Made by a program: the position numbers and the translations under genes | The notes under the pieces: generated by a model | What the model saw: only the letters and a program-made list of their open reading frames with translations | The model's database searches: none | What the model was told of the DNA's origin: nothing | In this document: positions 10,433 through 22,639 of the stretch, piece after piece | Numbering within the stretch: the first letter of the stretch is position 1 | How the letters are laid out: each line of letters begins with the position of its first letter | DNA from: Puffinus mauretanicus | Lineage: Eukaryota > Chordata > Aves > Procellariiformes > Procellariidae | NCBI GenBank assembly: GCA_023333565.1 | Contig: JAJKFH010003504.1 | Coordinates: 4,364,005-4,428,004 of the forward strand | Length of the DNA stretch: 64,000 bases | Reading direction: 5' to 3'

Positions 10433-13400
10433 AAACCTCCCAGGTTTGATACGACGGGAGAGTTACTTCTGAATAAATGTTTGGTAGATCATCAGTTCCA
10501 GCCTAGTCTATGAGAGAGGAAGTAATACTCAAGCTTAAAAGAGCAAAAAGATCAGATAAGGGGATGCCAAGGGAAAGCGGACTTTGGGAGGGCTTGAGGT
10601 GGAATTCAGACTCCTTAGCGGTAAAATCAGAACATGGGGAAGGAGAGAGCATGGCTCTATACAACAGATGAGGCCTTTTATCAGGAGTAGGGTGGAAATG
10701 CTGCCTGCTTGTACCATTTATGGAGAGAACAACTGAGGAAACAAGGGCTTAGAGGTCGGCAGTTGCTCAGTGCCAAAGACAACAGTAGCACAGAGGCCTT
10801 CTGGCTCCAGTGCCAGGGTCTGGTCACTTCCTGGTATGAAATCTTTTTTCTTACTACACTTTAATCATTTGGGCTGAAATTTTCCATATTGCAAATTCTG
10901 TTCATGGCTGAATTTGAAAACTTATGCCAGAATGGTTCAGGTCTTTCTGAGCAGGCAGCTCTGGTACTCCCACAGCTTGAAGCAACATGGGAAATCTGGC
11001 AGGGCATTATCTTGGGTCAAAGCCTTTGCTGTCTCCATTATCTATATATTGTATAACAAAGAGACTAGAAGATGCTGCAAGTTCATCACAGTACTGCAAG
11101 TGGGGGGTTAACCCACACTTCTGTGAACCACAGAGGTACATACTTAAGCACTAAATGAACAGAGGTGTTAAGGAAAATAGCATGTGATCATGTCGTTTAC
11201 AACTGAGTCATAACACATGCACAACATGAGCACGGGTAACCTTAAATCTGGCATTATGATACTTGTGTATGCTGGGTTTTGCAGTTTTAATGGTATATGT
11301 GTAATACATATTTTTGCATGTGTGTCTCTATATACACACAATATATATATTTAAGCTTTGCTGTTGAAAAGCAGCCAACCTCTGTTTCAATAGCAGTGGG
11401 AAACAAATTATACAGAACACTGAAATAAAGCTGAAGAAAGGGTTGTTTTGATCTGGGATATTATTTCTGTTCTGATTCCCCTTTTCTTTTCCTCCTGTGC
11501 TTTAATAAAAACTATTAACCTGAGATTATACCTCAGAGCTAAGACAAGCCCATGGGGAATTTCTGAAATATCTAGGAGGAGTGCAAAGAAGCAATTTTGC
11601 TTTATTTTGCTAGCTATGATTGTAGATATTCTGTGCCAGGTCTAGTCTCTCCTGTATGCTCAGGAAAATTACTTACACAATCCTAATTGATGAACACCAA
11701 TTAACTGGCATAGGTAAACTAGCATTAGTGTGCCATTCTCTCCGTGCATGAGAAGAACCACCCCCTGGAACAGACCACACCTAGAAATTGTGCTGCTCTG
11801 GGAGCTGTAATAAAATTAATTGGGTTTCCACATTTAAAGTAACTCTTCATCTCAGTGCTGATGTGTGGACATTGCTAGCAGCAACAATCCTTGTTGTAAT
11901 AGGATTAAATTAAGGAGTAATAGGATTAAGTTAAGGAATGTAAAATGAAACTTCTATAACAAATTTCCTGATGATGAGACTCGGATAACCTGACAAGTAA
12001 AGCTCATCACCTGACATTGAATCACTTTGGAAATACACAGTATAGAAATTTGATATGGGAAGGGATTAAATCTAATGCCTTTCCTCTATCTCAGAGTTTT
12101 AATGATTGCTATCTTCTTTGCAGACTTGTGTAATTTAGCATGAAGAAAACAATTAAAAAGAACAAACACTGTTGCAAGTTTACTTTTATAAATCACCCCT
12201 CTGGAGAGAAGGTGGGCTTCTCCTGTCATTGACTCTGAACAAAATGATCATGATTTGAAAGAGAGGTTGGAGCAAAGTGTAGTCCGAATGCTCACGTAAG
12301 TCACATTTACAAAGGTGAGAGGAAGAGGTCCTAGACTTCCAAGGATTTCCAGCTGCTATTCTATAAATCTGCTTTCAACCAAGGCAAATCCTTTTTATTT
12401 ATTTCAAATGCCTTTGAAATACCTTTCACTATTTGCACATTGCTTCCTTGGAAAACAGAAAAGATATGTGTATGTGGATGATTCAGCTGAAAAAACATCT
12501 TTTAAATGGCCATTCCCATGTTCCTGATATGGAGATAGCATTTTGTTGCGATTTGTTTGCATTAGAGAAGTTCCAGATGAAATTATCACCCTCAGTAGTT
12601 AGACAAGATACTTGCTCAGGAGAAGGTTAATCTGGGTCTAGAAATACAAGTCCTAAATCAGAATTGTCTCCAGCTGGCAATGCATCGGATGTTTCCCTCC
12701 TGTCTGCCAACTTTCTCCCTAGAGGAGCTAAAGACTAGGTTTACAGACAGCAGACGCAGATGGAGAAGCTGAACAATTCCTTTTGTCCTCAGAAACACCT
12801 GGAGAGCAAGACAAAATGCAGGGTGCATCCTTACTTACGCAGCATGCTGTCTGCTTTGCATACGGTGGGTCGGCAGCCTGCATCTCACATAATGCCTAGG
12901 GCACTTATGGGCACCTAAACAATGAGGAAGGATGTGCATGGACTTTCACTAACAAGTAGACCAGGCTAAACTTTTTTTATTTCAGAATGTGCTGGAAACT
13001 GATACCTGAGAGTGAATTTCATATTGAAATAGTTTGGATTCAAGGAGAGCATGGGCTCAGGCTATCAATTAGACACAGCCAGGATGGTTATGTGGCTTGA
13101 ACTGAAATTTCTTAAAACCTGGACCAGTATCTTAACCAGAGATTTCCCATTTGGGTCAGTGGGATTTTATCCACCAGGGCCAAGAATCACATTATTCAAT
13201 GGTAGATGTATAAGCAGAACCTACTACAGTTTTTACTAGTTTAAAGCCATGACTTTTTCCTTCCTTGGAATTGGGTTGGTGATGGAAGGGAGCATAGAGT
13301 TAACAGTTTTAGCTTCCTTCTTCTCTACTTTCTCTCCCTTTTGGGGACGAAAGGAAGGGCTGCTTCTTTTGTAGGCTGAAATTATCACCTGCCTTCTTCA

Positions 13401-15231
13401 GGAAGCCTTTGACACCCTGGGGGCATGAGAGGCATGTGGACATTGTTTTTTCTAGGGATGCGTTTGTGAGGCTGGACATGATGGCCGCTGCCTGGTACTT
13501 GGCAGACAGATCAGTTGTGAGTCTGATCATCAGCAGCAATGAGGCAGCTTTAGGAGACAGTGAGCAATTCAAAAGGATGCAATGAAACTTCCTAGTGCTG
13601 TTTTAGAGCCAAATAATTCTTCAGCCACTCCTGTGTTAGGCATAGATAATAAGTTTGAATAGCAGATGCAACATGGGCAAAATTGGTTAAAAACTTCCAT
13701 TTCTCCATGAATCTGTCAGAAAACACTTTCCAAAGTGTTTCCTAGCCTAGGAGGTCTTGGTACCTTCTGGTCTCAGACCAGTACATCAGCAGAGCCCTGT
13801 CTGCTTGACAAACAGACCTAATGTTATTTCACTTTATATCAACTGAAGACCAAATATGTATGTTCTAGCTTTGCAGATATGAAAGCCAAGTAGGTAACTA
13901 GCTTGAATCAGAGCAATTCTGCAGGCAGAACTGTAAGTGTTGCATCATAAAACAATTTCCTGAGTCACCAATAGCAACTAAATTTGAACGGCTTCTTTAT
14001 GCTGCCAGGCAAATCTGGGAGAGTAACATGGCAAGGCAGTGGAGCGAGAGAAAAATAAATTTTCATTTAACTCTGGTAGGAGTTAACTGGCGTGTGAAAA
14101 TTTGGTGGTCAATTCCTGCTACAGAAGGAAACCATTCTCGTTGTCCTGAGGGGCAGAATTGTGGAAACAGCTCATTTTTTTGTATTCATGTCCTGAGTGA
14201 AAAACGCTAAAATTTATTTGGGCTTGATCCAAAGCAAAAAACCCCAACAGTAAAACCAAACAGATTTCATGTCAACTGGAACAGTTCATTTTCTTTTTCA
14301 ATAGTTGAAAAACTACATTTAGGTAAAATGTATGTCTCAAAACTTTGTTTCTGTAACAGAAAATTCCAAATGTTCCATTAAAAAAAAAAAGTAGAAACAG
14401 GACTTGACACTTTTGGTAGTTGAGAGTATCTGAATTTGTAATTTATGACAATTAAACTATCTGACCAAAACATTTCATGCCAGTCTGCTCAAGGAAGTCT
14501 TGTAGCAGAGCTACAAGCTGCATGGGGGCATGTTTCTATATGCCAGAGCAGCCACAGTCAAACAATCGTTCCACACCACAAGAGAAAAAGGAAAATGTTC
14601 ATGCAAGTGAAAGTCCCAATACAAAGTAGGCAGAGGTTATAAAAGATGAATGAGCAGCACGGTGCTTTCCTTGTGATGTAGGTAGTCCGTGCAGTGGTAC
14701 TTTCAGGGAGGACTGAAGAGCAAGTCTATCTCAGGGATGTCAGGTGTTGCCTTCATGTTTAAAGCAAGCTGACATGAATGGAGGGGCTCTCCTGGGTGTG
14801 GAGGGCTGTGGCTTGCACTGTGCTGCACATACAGCATCTGTTGTACTGCACGAATCCCTAACGTAGCCAGCTAACTGTAACGGAGGAGCCTGCAGGCAGT
14901 TCTCAGTTGGTATTGGTGATTACACCACCTGCATGGCCTTGCCTTTATTAAAAAGTGCAGCAAGAACTTTTCATGCAAACATCCTTCCTGTTTGACAGTA
15001 GAAATGATGAATAGAGTTGTTTCCTTGTGAGAAAATCCTATAATAGTTCAAATGACCAAAATGGGAGAATATCTTTTATGGATGGGATCTGCACAGTGTG
15101 CTGTGTGTGGATCGGAGGGCTGTTTGATGCTGGTTCCCAGCATCTCAAAGGGTGTAAGGTTATCATCTGTACTATTCTGTCTTTGTTTATAGTCTTAGCT
15201 CTAATAATTAACATCTTAAATGATACTTTAC
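10433..15231. other. Unique AT-rich non-coding DNA
   Basis: About 4.8 kb without a recognisable gene or mobile element. It contains a 21-bp tandem duplication at 11896-11937, an AT/CA dinucleotide-rich patch near 11325-11352 and a short A run near 14381. Open frames are short and lack family resemblance. Confidence 0.5.
11896..11937. repeat. 21-bp tandem duplication (two units)
   Basis: Two adjacent 21-base units, each beginning GTAATAGGATTAA, differ by a single A to G change (11909 versus 11930). It looks like a recent slippage or duplication event in unique AT-rich DNA. Confidence 0.9.
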
Positions 15232-15741
15232 AGAGTCTGAATGCACCACAATTTAAGAAGGATGTTCAGGTCCTTGAATGCATCCAGAGGAGGGCAACAA
15301 AGCTGGTGATAGGGCTGGAAGGCATGTCCTGTGAGGAGCAGCTAAGGGCTTTGGATTTGTCTAGTTTGGAGAAAAGGAGGCTGAGGGGTGACCTCATTGC
15401 TCTTTACAGCTTCCTGAGGAGGGAAGATGGAGAGGGAGGTGCTGATCTCTTCTCCCTGGGGTCCAGTGACAGGATGTGTGGGAATGGTTCAAAGCTCACA
15501 AGGGGAGGTTCAGAACGGACATTAGGAAGCATTTCTTTACCGAGAGGGTGGTCGAACACTGGAACAGGCTTCCTAGAGAGGTGGTCGATGCCCCAAGCCT
15601 GTCAGTGTTTAAAACGCATTTGGGCAATGCCCTTAATAACATGCTTTACCTTTTGGTCAGCCCTGAAGTGGTCAGACAGTTGGACTAGATGATCCTTGTA
15701 GGTCCCTTCCAGCTGAAAATATTCTATTCTATTCTATTCTA
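15232..15741 (+). mobile_element. CR1 LINE 3' end with ATTCT pentamer tail
   Basis: A 5'-truncated CR1 with the C-terminal ORF2 segment, then the 3' block GTTGGACTAGATGATCC and TAGGTCCCTTCCAGCTG. It ends in four ATTCT pentamers rather than the usual octamers (15720-15741). Coding sequence can be followed from about 15238 ([26 protein letters not shown]). It changes frame near 15500, where a second frame carries [15 protein letters not shown] to the stop at 15688. It differs from the young group in the 3' untranslated part and represents another subfamily. The exact 5' end is uncertain by some tens of bases. Confidence 0.92.
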
Positions 15742-15918
15742 CTCTTAATTCTGTTCTTACTGGGATCATAATGAACCATCGCCTCCTGGTACAAAACAGT
15801 GCGTAGGTTGTTTCAGCGTGGGAGCCGGTAGTTTCAAACGCAGGAAGGTAGCAAGAAGGATTTGCCCCTGCACTGTGAGGCTCAGAGAAGGCTTCAGAAG
15901 AGGCTTTGACAAGTTGAG

Positions 15919-16102
15919 TTCTGTGATGAGGGTGGTGAGACACTGGAACAGGTTGCCCAGAGAACTTGTGGATGCCCCATCATTGGAAGTGTTCAAGGTC
16001 AGGTTGGATGGGACTTTGAGCAACCTGATCTAGTGAAAGATGTCCCTCCCCATGATCTTTAAAGGTCCCTTCCAACCGAAACCATTCTGTGATTCTGTGA
16101 TC
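15919..16102 (+). mobile_element. CR1 LINE 3' tail fragment
   Basis: It begins in the block GAGGGTGGTGAGACACTGG and includes CTGGAACAGGTTGCCCAGAG and AGCAACCTGATCTAGTG. It ends ATTCTGTGATTCTGTGA, the CR1 octamer with T to G changes. About 13 bases of the usual PLUS-strand block between GATGTCCCT and GATCTTTAAAGG are missing compared with the 10290 and 59530 copies. It lies only 177 bases after another CR1 in the same orientation but is of a different tail type, so it is a separate insertion. Confidence 0.92.
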
Positions 16103-16340
16103 TGGGTACTTCTGTACACATTGCTGCCTTCTAGCTTCAGAATACCATCACTATCCTTTATAGAAGAACAAACTATGGAGCTTCATTGTGGGCATGCTTC
16201 CTCACCACTGTCCCCCAGTCCATCCAGAGCACAAGCTGGAGCTTATGTGCAAAGTGTGCCTTCAACTGTACCCACGCTCTCTGCCTGCTTAGCCCCACTG
16301 GGAGCTGGATCTACACCTGCACCAGAGCATGTCCTGCATA

Positions 16341-16368
16341 AACAGCATGGAGAGAACAGCATGGAGAG
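16341..16368. repeat. 14-bp perfect tandem duplication
   Basis: Two exact head-to-tail copies of AACAGCATGGAGAG. A minor local duplication with no evident function. Confidence 0.9.
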
Positions 16369-16406
16369 TAGAAGATGAAGCAGATGCACCCAACTCATGA
16401 ACAGGC

Positions 16407-17052
16407 TGTGATAAAGATAAGTAATTTACTGGGAGATTGCAGGTGTGCTTGCAATGATGTCTTCACCTGGATTGGGTGAGACTCCCCAAGCTGCTCTTCT
16501 GCTGAATTCCTGTATTCCTATATCGACTTGGTTAATGGACCTATGGGACCACTCCAGCACAAGAATGATCCCTTGCTACTGATAATCTTAAACTATGTAC
16601 AAAATATCTCTGGACTATCTTAACTATGCACAGAAGACTGTCCCAAGTGGCCATTTTTGCACCTGCAGGCACAGTTACTACTGTATACTAAAGCATCTTA
16701 TCTATGTATAGTTAGGTCAGTTCTGTAGCAGGAACTGCCTGGGAAGTCTCTGGGATGGCCAGATTCACCACCCCAGGATGTGACTCGCCACGTTGCGACA
16801 AACAAATTGGTCTAGGCACAGGCAGGAGCTGCCAGGAAGAGTCTCTGGAATTGAGTTAGTCGAGTTTAGTTGTAAGGGTCTCTAGGAGGGCAGTAAATCA
16901 CCTTGTCTCAGCTCAGACTATTGTCTCAAGCCAGTCCATTGTCTCATCCCTGCAGATAATGAGCTCAGGATTTTCTGGACACCCAGGGAATTAATGACTC
17001 AGGTGCACTAGGTGTGCACAAAGGCTCAGCCTTGATACCCAGTTACACCACA
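16407..17052 (-). mobile_element. Possible decayed solo LTR (tentative)
   Basis: Read on the minus strand, this segment begins TGTGGTGTAACTGG and ends CTTTATCACA, so it has LTR-like TG...CA ends with a short imperfect terminal inverted repeat. Its length of about 650 bp suits an LTR. An AGTAAA close to the minus-strand 3' end could be a degenerate polyadenylation signal. I find no matching target duplication and no second copy in the window, and I cannot name a family. The word TTGTCTCA recurs three times around 16900-16955. It could equally be ordinary unique DNA. Confidence 0.25.
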
Positions 17053-17439
17053 GTTATAACTGTAGGACGAACTTGAGTTTCACAGTTAGGACTTAAATGC
17101 TCTAGCTCTTGCCATAAAGTCTGCGCTCCAGGTGGCTTTACCTCACATGCTGACAACACTGGGCTAATGAGAGGTCTGCTTGGTGACTTTGCTGCCGTTT
17201 ATCTCACAGATCTCAGGAGGAGGAGGCTGCTGACTGGGCTGTCCGTTGACACTGTATTTAACATTTGCAGGGAACTTCTCCTGGGTGCCCTCTGTTCCCT
17301 TACAGTAGCCAGTAGGGCTTCTTGTGTCTTCCTTAGAAGCCTGTGAATGTTAGGAAAATGGTCCTGGACTAGGTAAATGATTCCTCTGATCAAATACGGC
17401 AGTTCTGGTATTCCTTGACTGTACCTACGTATGTGAGTT

Positions 17440-18245
17440 ATCACAGGGTCACAAGGTAACAGAAGCTGGAAGGAACCTCAGGAGGTCTGTAGTTGAATCT
17501 CCTGCTCACAGCAAGGGCAGCTATGAGATCAGACGAGGTTGCTCAGGGCTTTATCCAGTCAGGTCTTGAAAACCTTGAAGAATAGAAGTTGTCCAGTCTC
17601 TCTGGGTTACCTGTCCCAGTACTTGACTGTTCTCATGGGGAAAGTTTTTCCTTATATCCAGTGTGAACTTCTCTTCCTTCAATTTACATCCATGTCTGTC
17701 ATCCTCCTGCCATGCATGGCAGTGAAGAACTTGGCTCTGTCTCCCACTAAACACTGGGGGCTGCTGTTAAGTCTTCCCTTTTCCAGGCAGAACAAGCCCA
17801 GGTCCTTCCGACCTCTCCTTACAGGTCAAGTGCTCCAGCCTCAAGCATCTTGGTGTCCCTCCCCTGAATTTGCTGCAGTTTGTCGATGTCTTCCCTGTAT
17901 TCCCTGTATCACCCCAAAACTGGATGCAGTACCTACGTGTGGTCCAATGTAGGTACGCAATGGAGTGCTGAGCAAAGGGGGATAATAACCTCCCCGGATC
18001 TTCTGGCTCTGCTCCTGTTCAAATGGCCCAGGGGGCTGTTGGTGTCTTTGCTGGCAGGACACAAGGCTGGGCTGTGCCAGGATCCTCAAGGACTTTTCTG
18101 CAGCCAGTCCTTTACTTGTGTTGTTGCCAGCGGCTCTTCTTCCCAGCGGCAGGACTTTGTATTTGTCCTTGTTGAATTTCAAGAGGTTCCTATTGTTCCC
18201 TTCTTCCAGCCTGCCTAGGTCCCTCTGAATGCCAGTCCTGCTTTA
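17440..18245 (-). mobile_element. Old CR1 LINE fragment
   Basis: On the minus strand this follows the CR1 ORF2 C-terminal half into the 3' untranslated region, ending in a degraded octamer tail near 17440. Plus-strand landmarks are GAAGCTGGAAGGAACCTC, CTTTATCCAGTCAGGTCTTG, GGATCTTCTGGCTCTGCTCC and CTGCCTAGGTCCCTCTGAAT. No long frame survives and many small indels are visible, so it is much older than the young group. Its 5' end (near 18245) falls in the segment just after the FADD motif. Confidence 0.9.
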
Positions 18246-20866
18246 TATGGACTTTCTCCCCAATGTGGTGAAAAGAGAAGGCGGATGAAGAAATAGGGAT
18301 GATGTTGTTTCTGCCTCTCCCTTTTGTTTTTTCAGCTGCAAAGAGATTTCTTTGGTGGACAAAACCAGGAAGCATTTATTAAAAAAGTATAACTCAGGAG
18401 AAAAGTGATCAGTAAGCTCCACTTGAGTAAGTAGATAAGCACAATAACTCTATGCTTAAAAAGTCAGCTCTGGACAGGAAAAAAAGGATACAAAATTTTA
18501 AAGAGCTTTCATTGAATGTACACCAATGTCAGCCTTCTGTAAAAAAATACTCAACTTATGAAATAATTAAAAAAAAAACCCCTGTAATCTAAACATGATG
18601 GACATTTGGACTGAAGTCTGTTTTCTTCAGTCAGAATGTGAGCAGAGCTGTGCAGCACCCAGGAGTGATGAGATCAGTGTCTCTGGCTCACTTGATACAG
18701 AATTACACTAAATTAGTGAACCAAATAAAGGCAGAGAGTTGTGATTTCAAAAGCCCTAAGTCTGACTAATTTTAACAACCTGACACAAGCATGCAGTTGC
18801 TCTTCCCTGAAGATATGCTGGTGCCTACTAATTGTCTCATTTTGGGATGTCTGAACTTGGGTGGTAGCTGCTCCAAGCTGACTCTGAAATGGGTGCTGTG
18901 CAGAATGAATGAACTCAGCAACAGTTAGGCTCACACTTTATGAGATAAATTATGGCATAACAGTGTTCAGCTCCTGAAATGTCATTTTGCAGTAGGGAGG
19001 ATGTGTTGCATCTTTTTTCCAATGCCACTTTGGGACAAATGCACTTTGAATGTCGACTTGTTTAGGATCAGTAATATCCACTCATAAAGAGTTCCAATGC
19101 AGGTGTTACTATGTATGGGAGGAGAAAATACCATGCTCCTTGAACAGAGGATCTGTTTCTTTCTTTCTATTGGAATAGAAAGCATTACCAAATGAGAGCT
19201 CTTCCCCATTCCCAGGAGACTAGTTTTCTCAGATCTACTTTTTATCAGGATAAATAACCACACAAAAATTCTTAAGCATTGCAGAAGGGGCAGGCAGGCT
19301 CAGGGACTTTGTATCTGAATATTTGGCTGTGTAGAACATTTGGAGTTTATCTCTGAGTAGATCTGGGCACAGTAACCCATACCTTTTCATGTGGAATAAT
19401 CTGCTCAGAAGACTTGAACACAGGACCAGTGTGTCTGGCTTTGAGGTGCCAACGTAGGGTATGCATCAGAAGGGATAGCAAGGCTATCCTTACATCCCAG
19501 CACAACAGCCTGGCTTCTGCTGCAGAAGACGACTGTCTTCCCTATGTCCCACCACTCCCTCTTGTTTTAGCTTCTTTGGAGCTACTGGATGCTGTAATTT
19601 ATAGGAGTTTTCAGCCTTCAGTAAATTAACTGAGTGCACATCTGGTCTATAATTGTAGGATTACACAAGTGACATTTTTACAATTTTCATTGTGTGCTCT
19701 TAGAATAAAGCTGAAGATTGGGTCTGCAGGCCCTCTCTGCCTCCTTTGAGCCTGTGGAGACAATGTGACAGCACACGCCGTACTTTCTGCTTATTTAATA
19801 TAGGTGCAGCTTGTAGCCATCACCATTGCTAGAGAATGTGGAGTAAAACACAGCTTAAGCCCTATGTACTGATTGCATCAAGGGCTTTCAAGGAGCAACT
19901 GTAAGATCAGCTGATATCCTCATTAGTTCACCCAGCAGTTTTCAGCAGGAGCAGCTCAGCAACCTTTGTAACCATTGACGGGAAGGCTTCTTCCTGCTTG
20001 GAGGGAAGAATATAAAATAATGCATTATTTTCCCATGTAAAAGCTAGATTTTTTTTTCACATTATAAGTGCGACATGATTTAAGTCAGCCTCAGGAACAC
20101 TGATTAAATGCAAATAAAGGAGAGAAGGATATATTCTGTGCAACCCTACTTATATGTATTGCTAATACAGTTTGTGTTGAGAATTTCAATGCGAGAGTAG
20201 CTATGGTTCATTTACCAGCCGTAACTTTAACTGTGACTGTAACTGTTCCCTTGAAAATGTGTATATTGCTCATAAGCTGGAAGCATCTATGCTAAAGACC
20301 ATTAAATTGATGTGCTGATATACACACGCAAAAGATTCAAGTTCCAGTTGCTGCATAATTGACATACTCATTATACATATACAGTCAGAGTTAGACATAA
20401 TGGCAAATACTGCATTTATTGATGTATAACCATCGTATTACTATTCTACATATACCTTGACTCTGGGAAAAGCCTATAGATGTGGAATGAATTTGCTTGA
20501 CTAAATGGTTGATGTTGTAAAGATCAATTTGAAATTGAGGTGGAGGAGGAGGGAGTGGAAAAAAAAAAAGCATTAAAAATAATCCAGCATCAACAACAAA
20601 ACACAGGAGATGCTCCCGCTTGTGTAACTGTGATCGAAAGCATAAAGCACGTCTTTAGTGTTGCTGGGTGTGATTCTCTTTCACTTTCTTTTGTTTGGGG
20701 ATGGCTCATGGCTACAGGAGATACTCAACTCGCCAGTAGAAGAGCAGTCTGGGAAAAAGGATGAAAAGGGCTGAGACAAATCATCATAATATGCATTAAT
20801 TTATCGTTACCAGGTGGATTAGTCTGTATGATGTGTATCGTTTGAGGTTCCCTCTATCTCATTCAA
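18246..20866. other. Unique AT-rich non-coding DNA
   Basis: No gene or repeat is recognised. Several A-rich runs occur (18478-18590, and 20560-20569 followed by AT-rich sequence). Open frames are short and unassigned. Confidence 0.5.
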
Positions 20867-20898
20867 ATCACAAAGTTATTCAGGTTGGAAGAGACTTT

Positions 20899-22530
20899 GG
20901 GATGCCACCAGGGATGAGGATAAGGCTGAGGTACTCAATGCCTTCTTTGCCTCAGTCTTTAGCAGTCAGAGCGGTTATCCTCAGGGTACTCAGCCCCCTG
21001 AGCTGGATGACAAGGACGACGAGCAGGATAGACCCCCCATTATCCATGAGGAAGAAGTTAACGACCTGCTACGCCACCTGGACGTTCACAAGTCTATGGG
21101 GCCGGATGGGATCCACCCGAGGGTACTGAGGGAGCTGGCGGAGGAGCTTGCCGAGCTGCTCTCCATCATTTACCAGCAGTCCTGGTTAACTGGGGAGGTC
21201 CCGGACGACTGGAGGCTCGCCAATGTGACGCCCATCTACAAGAAGGGCCGGAAGGAGGATCCGGGGAACTACAGGCCAGTCAGCCTGACCTCGGTGCCGG
21301 GGAAGATCATGGAGCGGTTTGTTTTGAGGGCGCTCACGAGCCATGTCCGGGACAACCAGGGATCAGGCCCAGCCAGCACGGGTTCATGGAAGGCAGGTCC
21401 TGCTTGACCAACCTGATCTCCTTCTATGACCAGGTGACCCGCTTAGTGGATGAGGGAAAGGCTGTGGATGTGGTCTACCTGGACTTCAGTAAAGCCTTTG
21501 ACACTGTCTCCCACAGCATTCTCCTAGAGAAGCTGGCGGCTCACGGCCTAGACAGGTACACTCTTCGCTGGGTAAAAAACTGGCTGGACGGCCGAGCCCA
21601 GAGAGTTGTGGTCAACGGAGTTAAATCCAGTTGGCGGCCGGTCACGAGCGGTGTTCCCCAGGGCTCAGTTTTGGGGCCGGTGTTGTTTAATATCTTTATC
21701 GATGATCTGGACGAGGGGATCGAGTGCTCCCTCAGTAAGTTTGCAGACGACACCAAGCTGGGCGGGAGTGTTGATCTGCTGGAGGGTAGGAAGGCTCTGC
21801 AGAGGGACCTGGACAGGCTGGATCGATGGGCTGAGGCCAACTGTATGAGGTTCAACAAGGCCAAGTGCCGGGTCCTGCACTTCGGCCACAACAACCCCAG
21901 GCAACGCTACAGGCTTGGGGAAGAGTGGCTGGAAAGCTGCCCAGAGGAAAAGGACCTGGGGGTGCTGGTTGACAGCCGGCTGAACATGAGCCGGCAGTGT
22001 GCCCAGGTGGCCAAGAAGGCCAACGGCATCCTGGCCTCTATCAGAAATAGTGTGGCCAGCAGGAGCAGGGAGGTGATCGTGCCCCTGTACTCGGCACTGG
22101 TGAGGCCGCACCTCGAATACTGTGTTCAGTTCTGGGCCCCTCACTACAAGAAGGACATGGAGGTGCTGGAGCGTGTCCAGAGAAGGGCAACGAAGCTGGT
22201 GAAGGGCCTGGAGCACAAGTCTTATGAGGAGCAGCTGAGGGAACTGGGGTTGTTTAGTCTGGAGAAGAGGAGGCTGAGGGGAGACCTCATCGCTCTCTAC
22301 AACTACCTGAAAGGAGGTTGTAGCGAGGTGGGTGTTGGTCTCTTCTCCCAAGTAACAAGTGATAGGACGAGAGGAAATGGCCTCAAGTTGCGCCAGGGAG
22401 GTTTAGATTGGACATTAGGAGAAATTTCTTTACTGAAAGAGTGGTCAGGCCTTGGAACAGGCTGCCCAGGGAAGTGGTGGAGTCACCATCCCTCAGGTAT
22501 TTAAAAGACGTGTAGATGAGGCCCTTAGGG
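20899..22530 (+). pseudogene. CR1 ORF2 reverse transcriptase, frameshifted
   Basis: The encoded reverse transcriptase would copy CR1 RNA at nicked chromosomal DNA. A first frame, open from about 20900 to 21407, carries [10 protein letters not shown] (RT block 0/1), [14 protein letters not shown] and NYRPVSLTS. Near 21360 one base appears lost, and reading passes to the frame 21386-22504 (372 codons). There motif A is DFSKAFD (residues 33-39), [10 protein letters not shown] is at 88-97 and the catalytic FADD is at 119-122 (21740-21751). Compared with the 3003 copy, single bases are missing near 22394 and near 22493, which breaks the C-terminal end. The endonuclease and any ORF1 are absent. The catalytic residues survive but the protein cannot be made whole. 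Confidence 0.92.
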
Positions 22531-22621
22531 ACATGGTGTAGTGGGCATGGTGTGTTGGATTGACGGTTGGATTCGATGATCTTAGAGGTCTTTTCCAACC
22601 TTACTGATTCTATAATTCTAT
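20899..22621 (+). mobile_element. Young CR1 LINE, 5'-truncated, nested in older CR1
   Basis: A 1.7-kb CR1 starts in the linker before the reverse transcriptase and runs through the complete RT, the C-terminal domain and the 3' untranslated region to ATTCTATAATTCTAT. It inserted into the 3' untranslated part of an older minus-strand CR1 whose halves lie on either side. No clear target duplication is seen, and the exact 5' junction (20896-20900) is uncertain by a few bases. It shares its 3' sequence with the copies at 3003, 23814, 27671 and 61196. Confidence 0.93.
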
Positions 22622-22639
22622 AAGTCTCTAGTTCAACCT

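Noticed and set aside
21665..22351. 228-codon minus-strand open frame
   Set aside because: Antisense of the CR1 RT frame at 21386-22504.
20899..22621. An autonomous, mobile CR1
   Set aside because: It is 5'-truncated, lacks endonuclease and ORF1, and has three single-base frame breaks.
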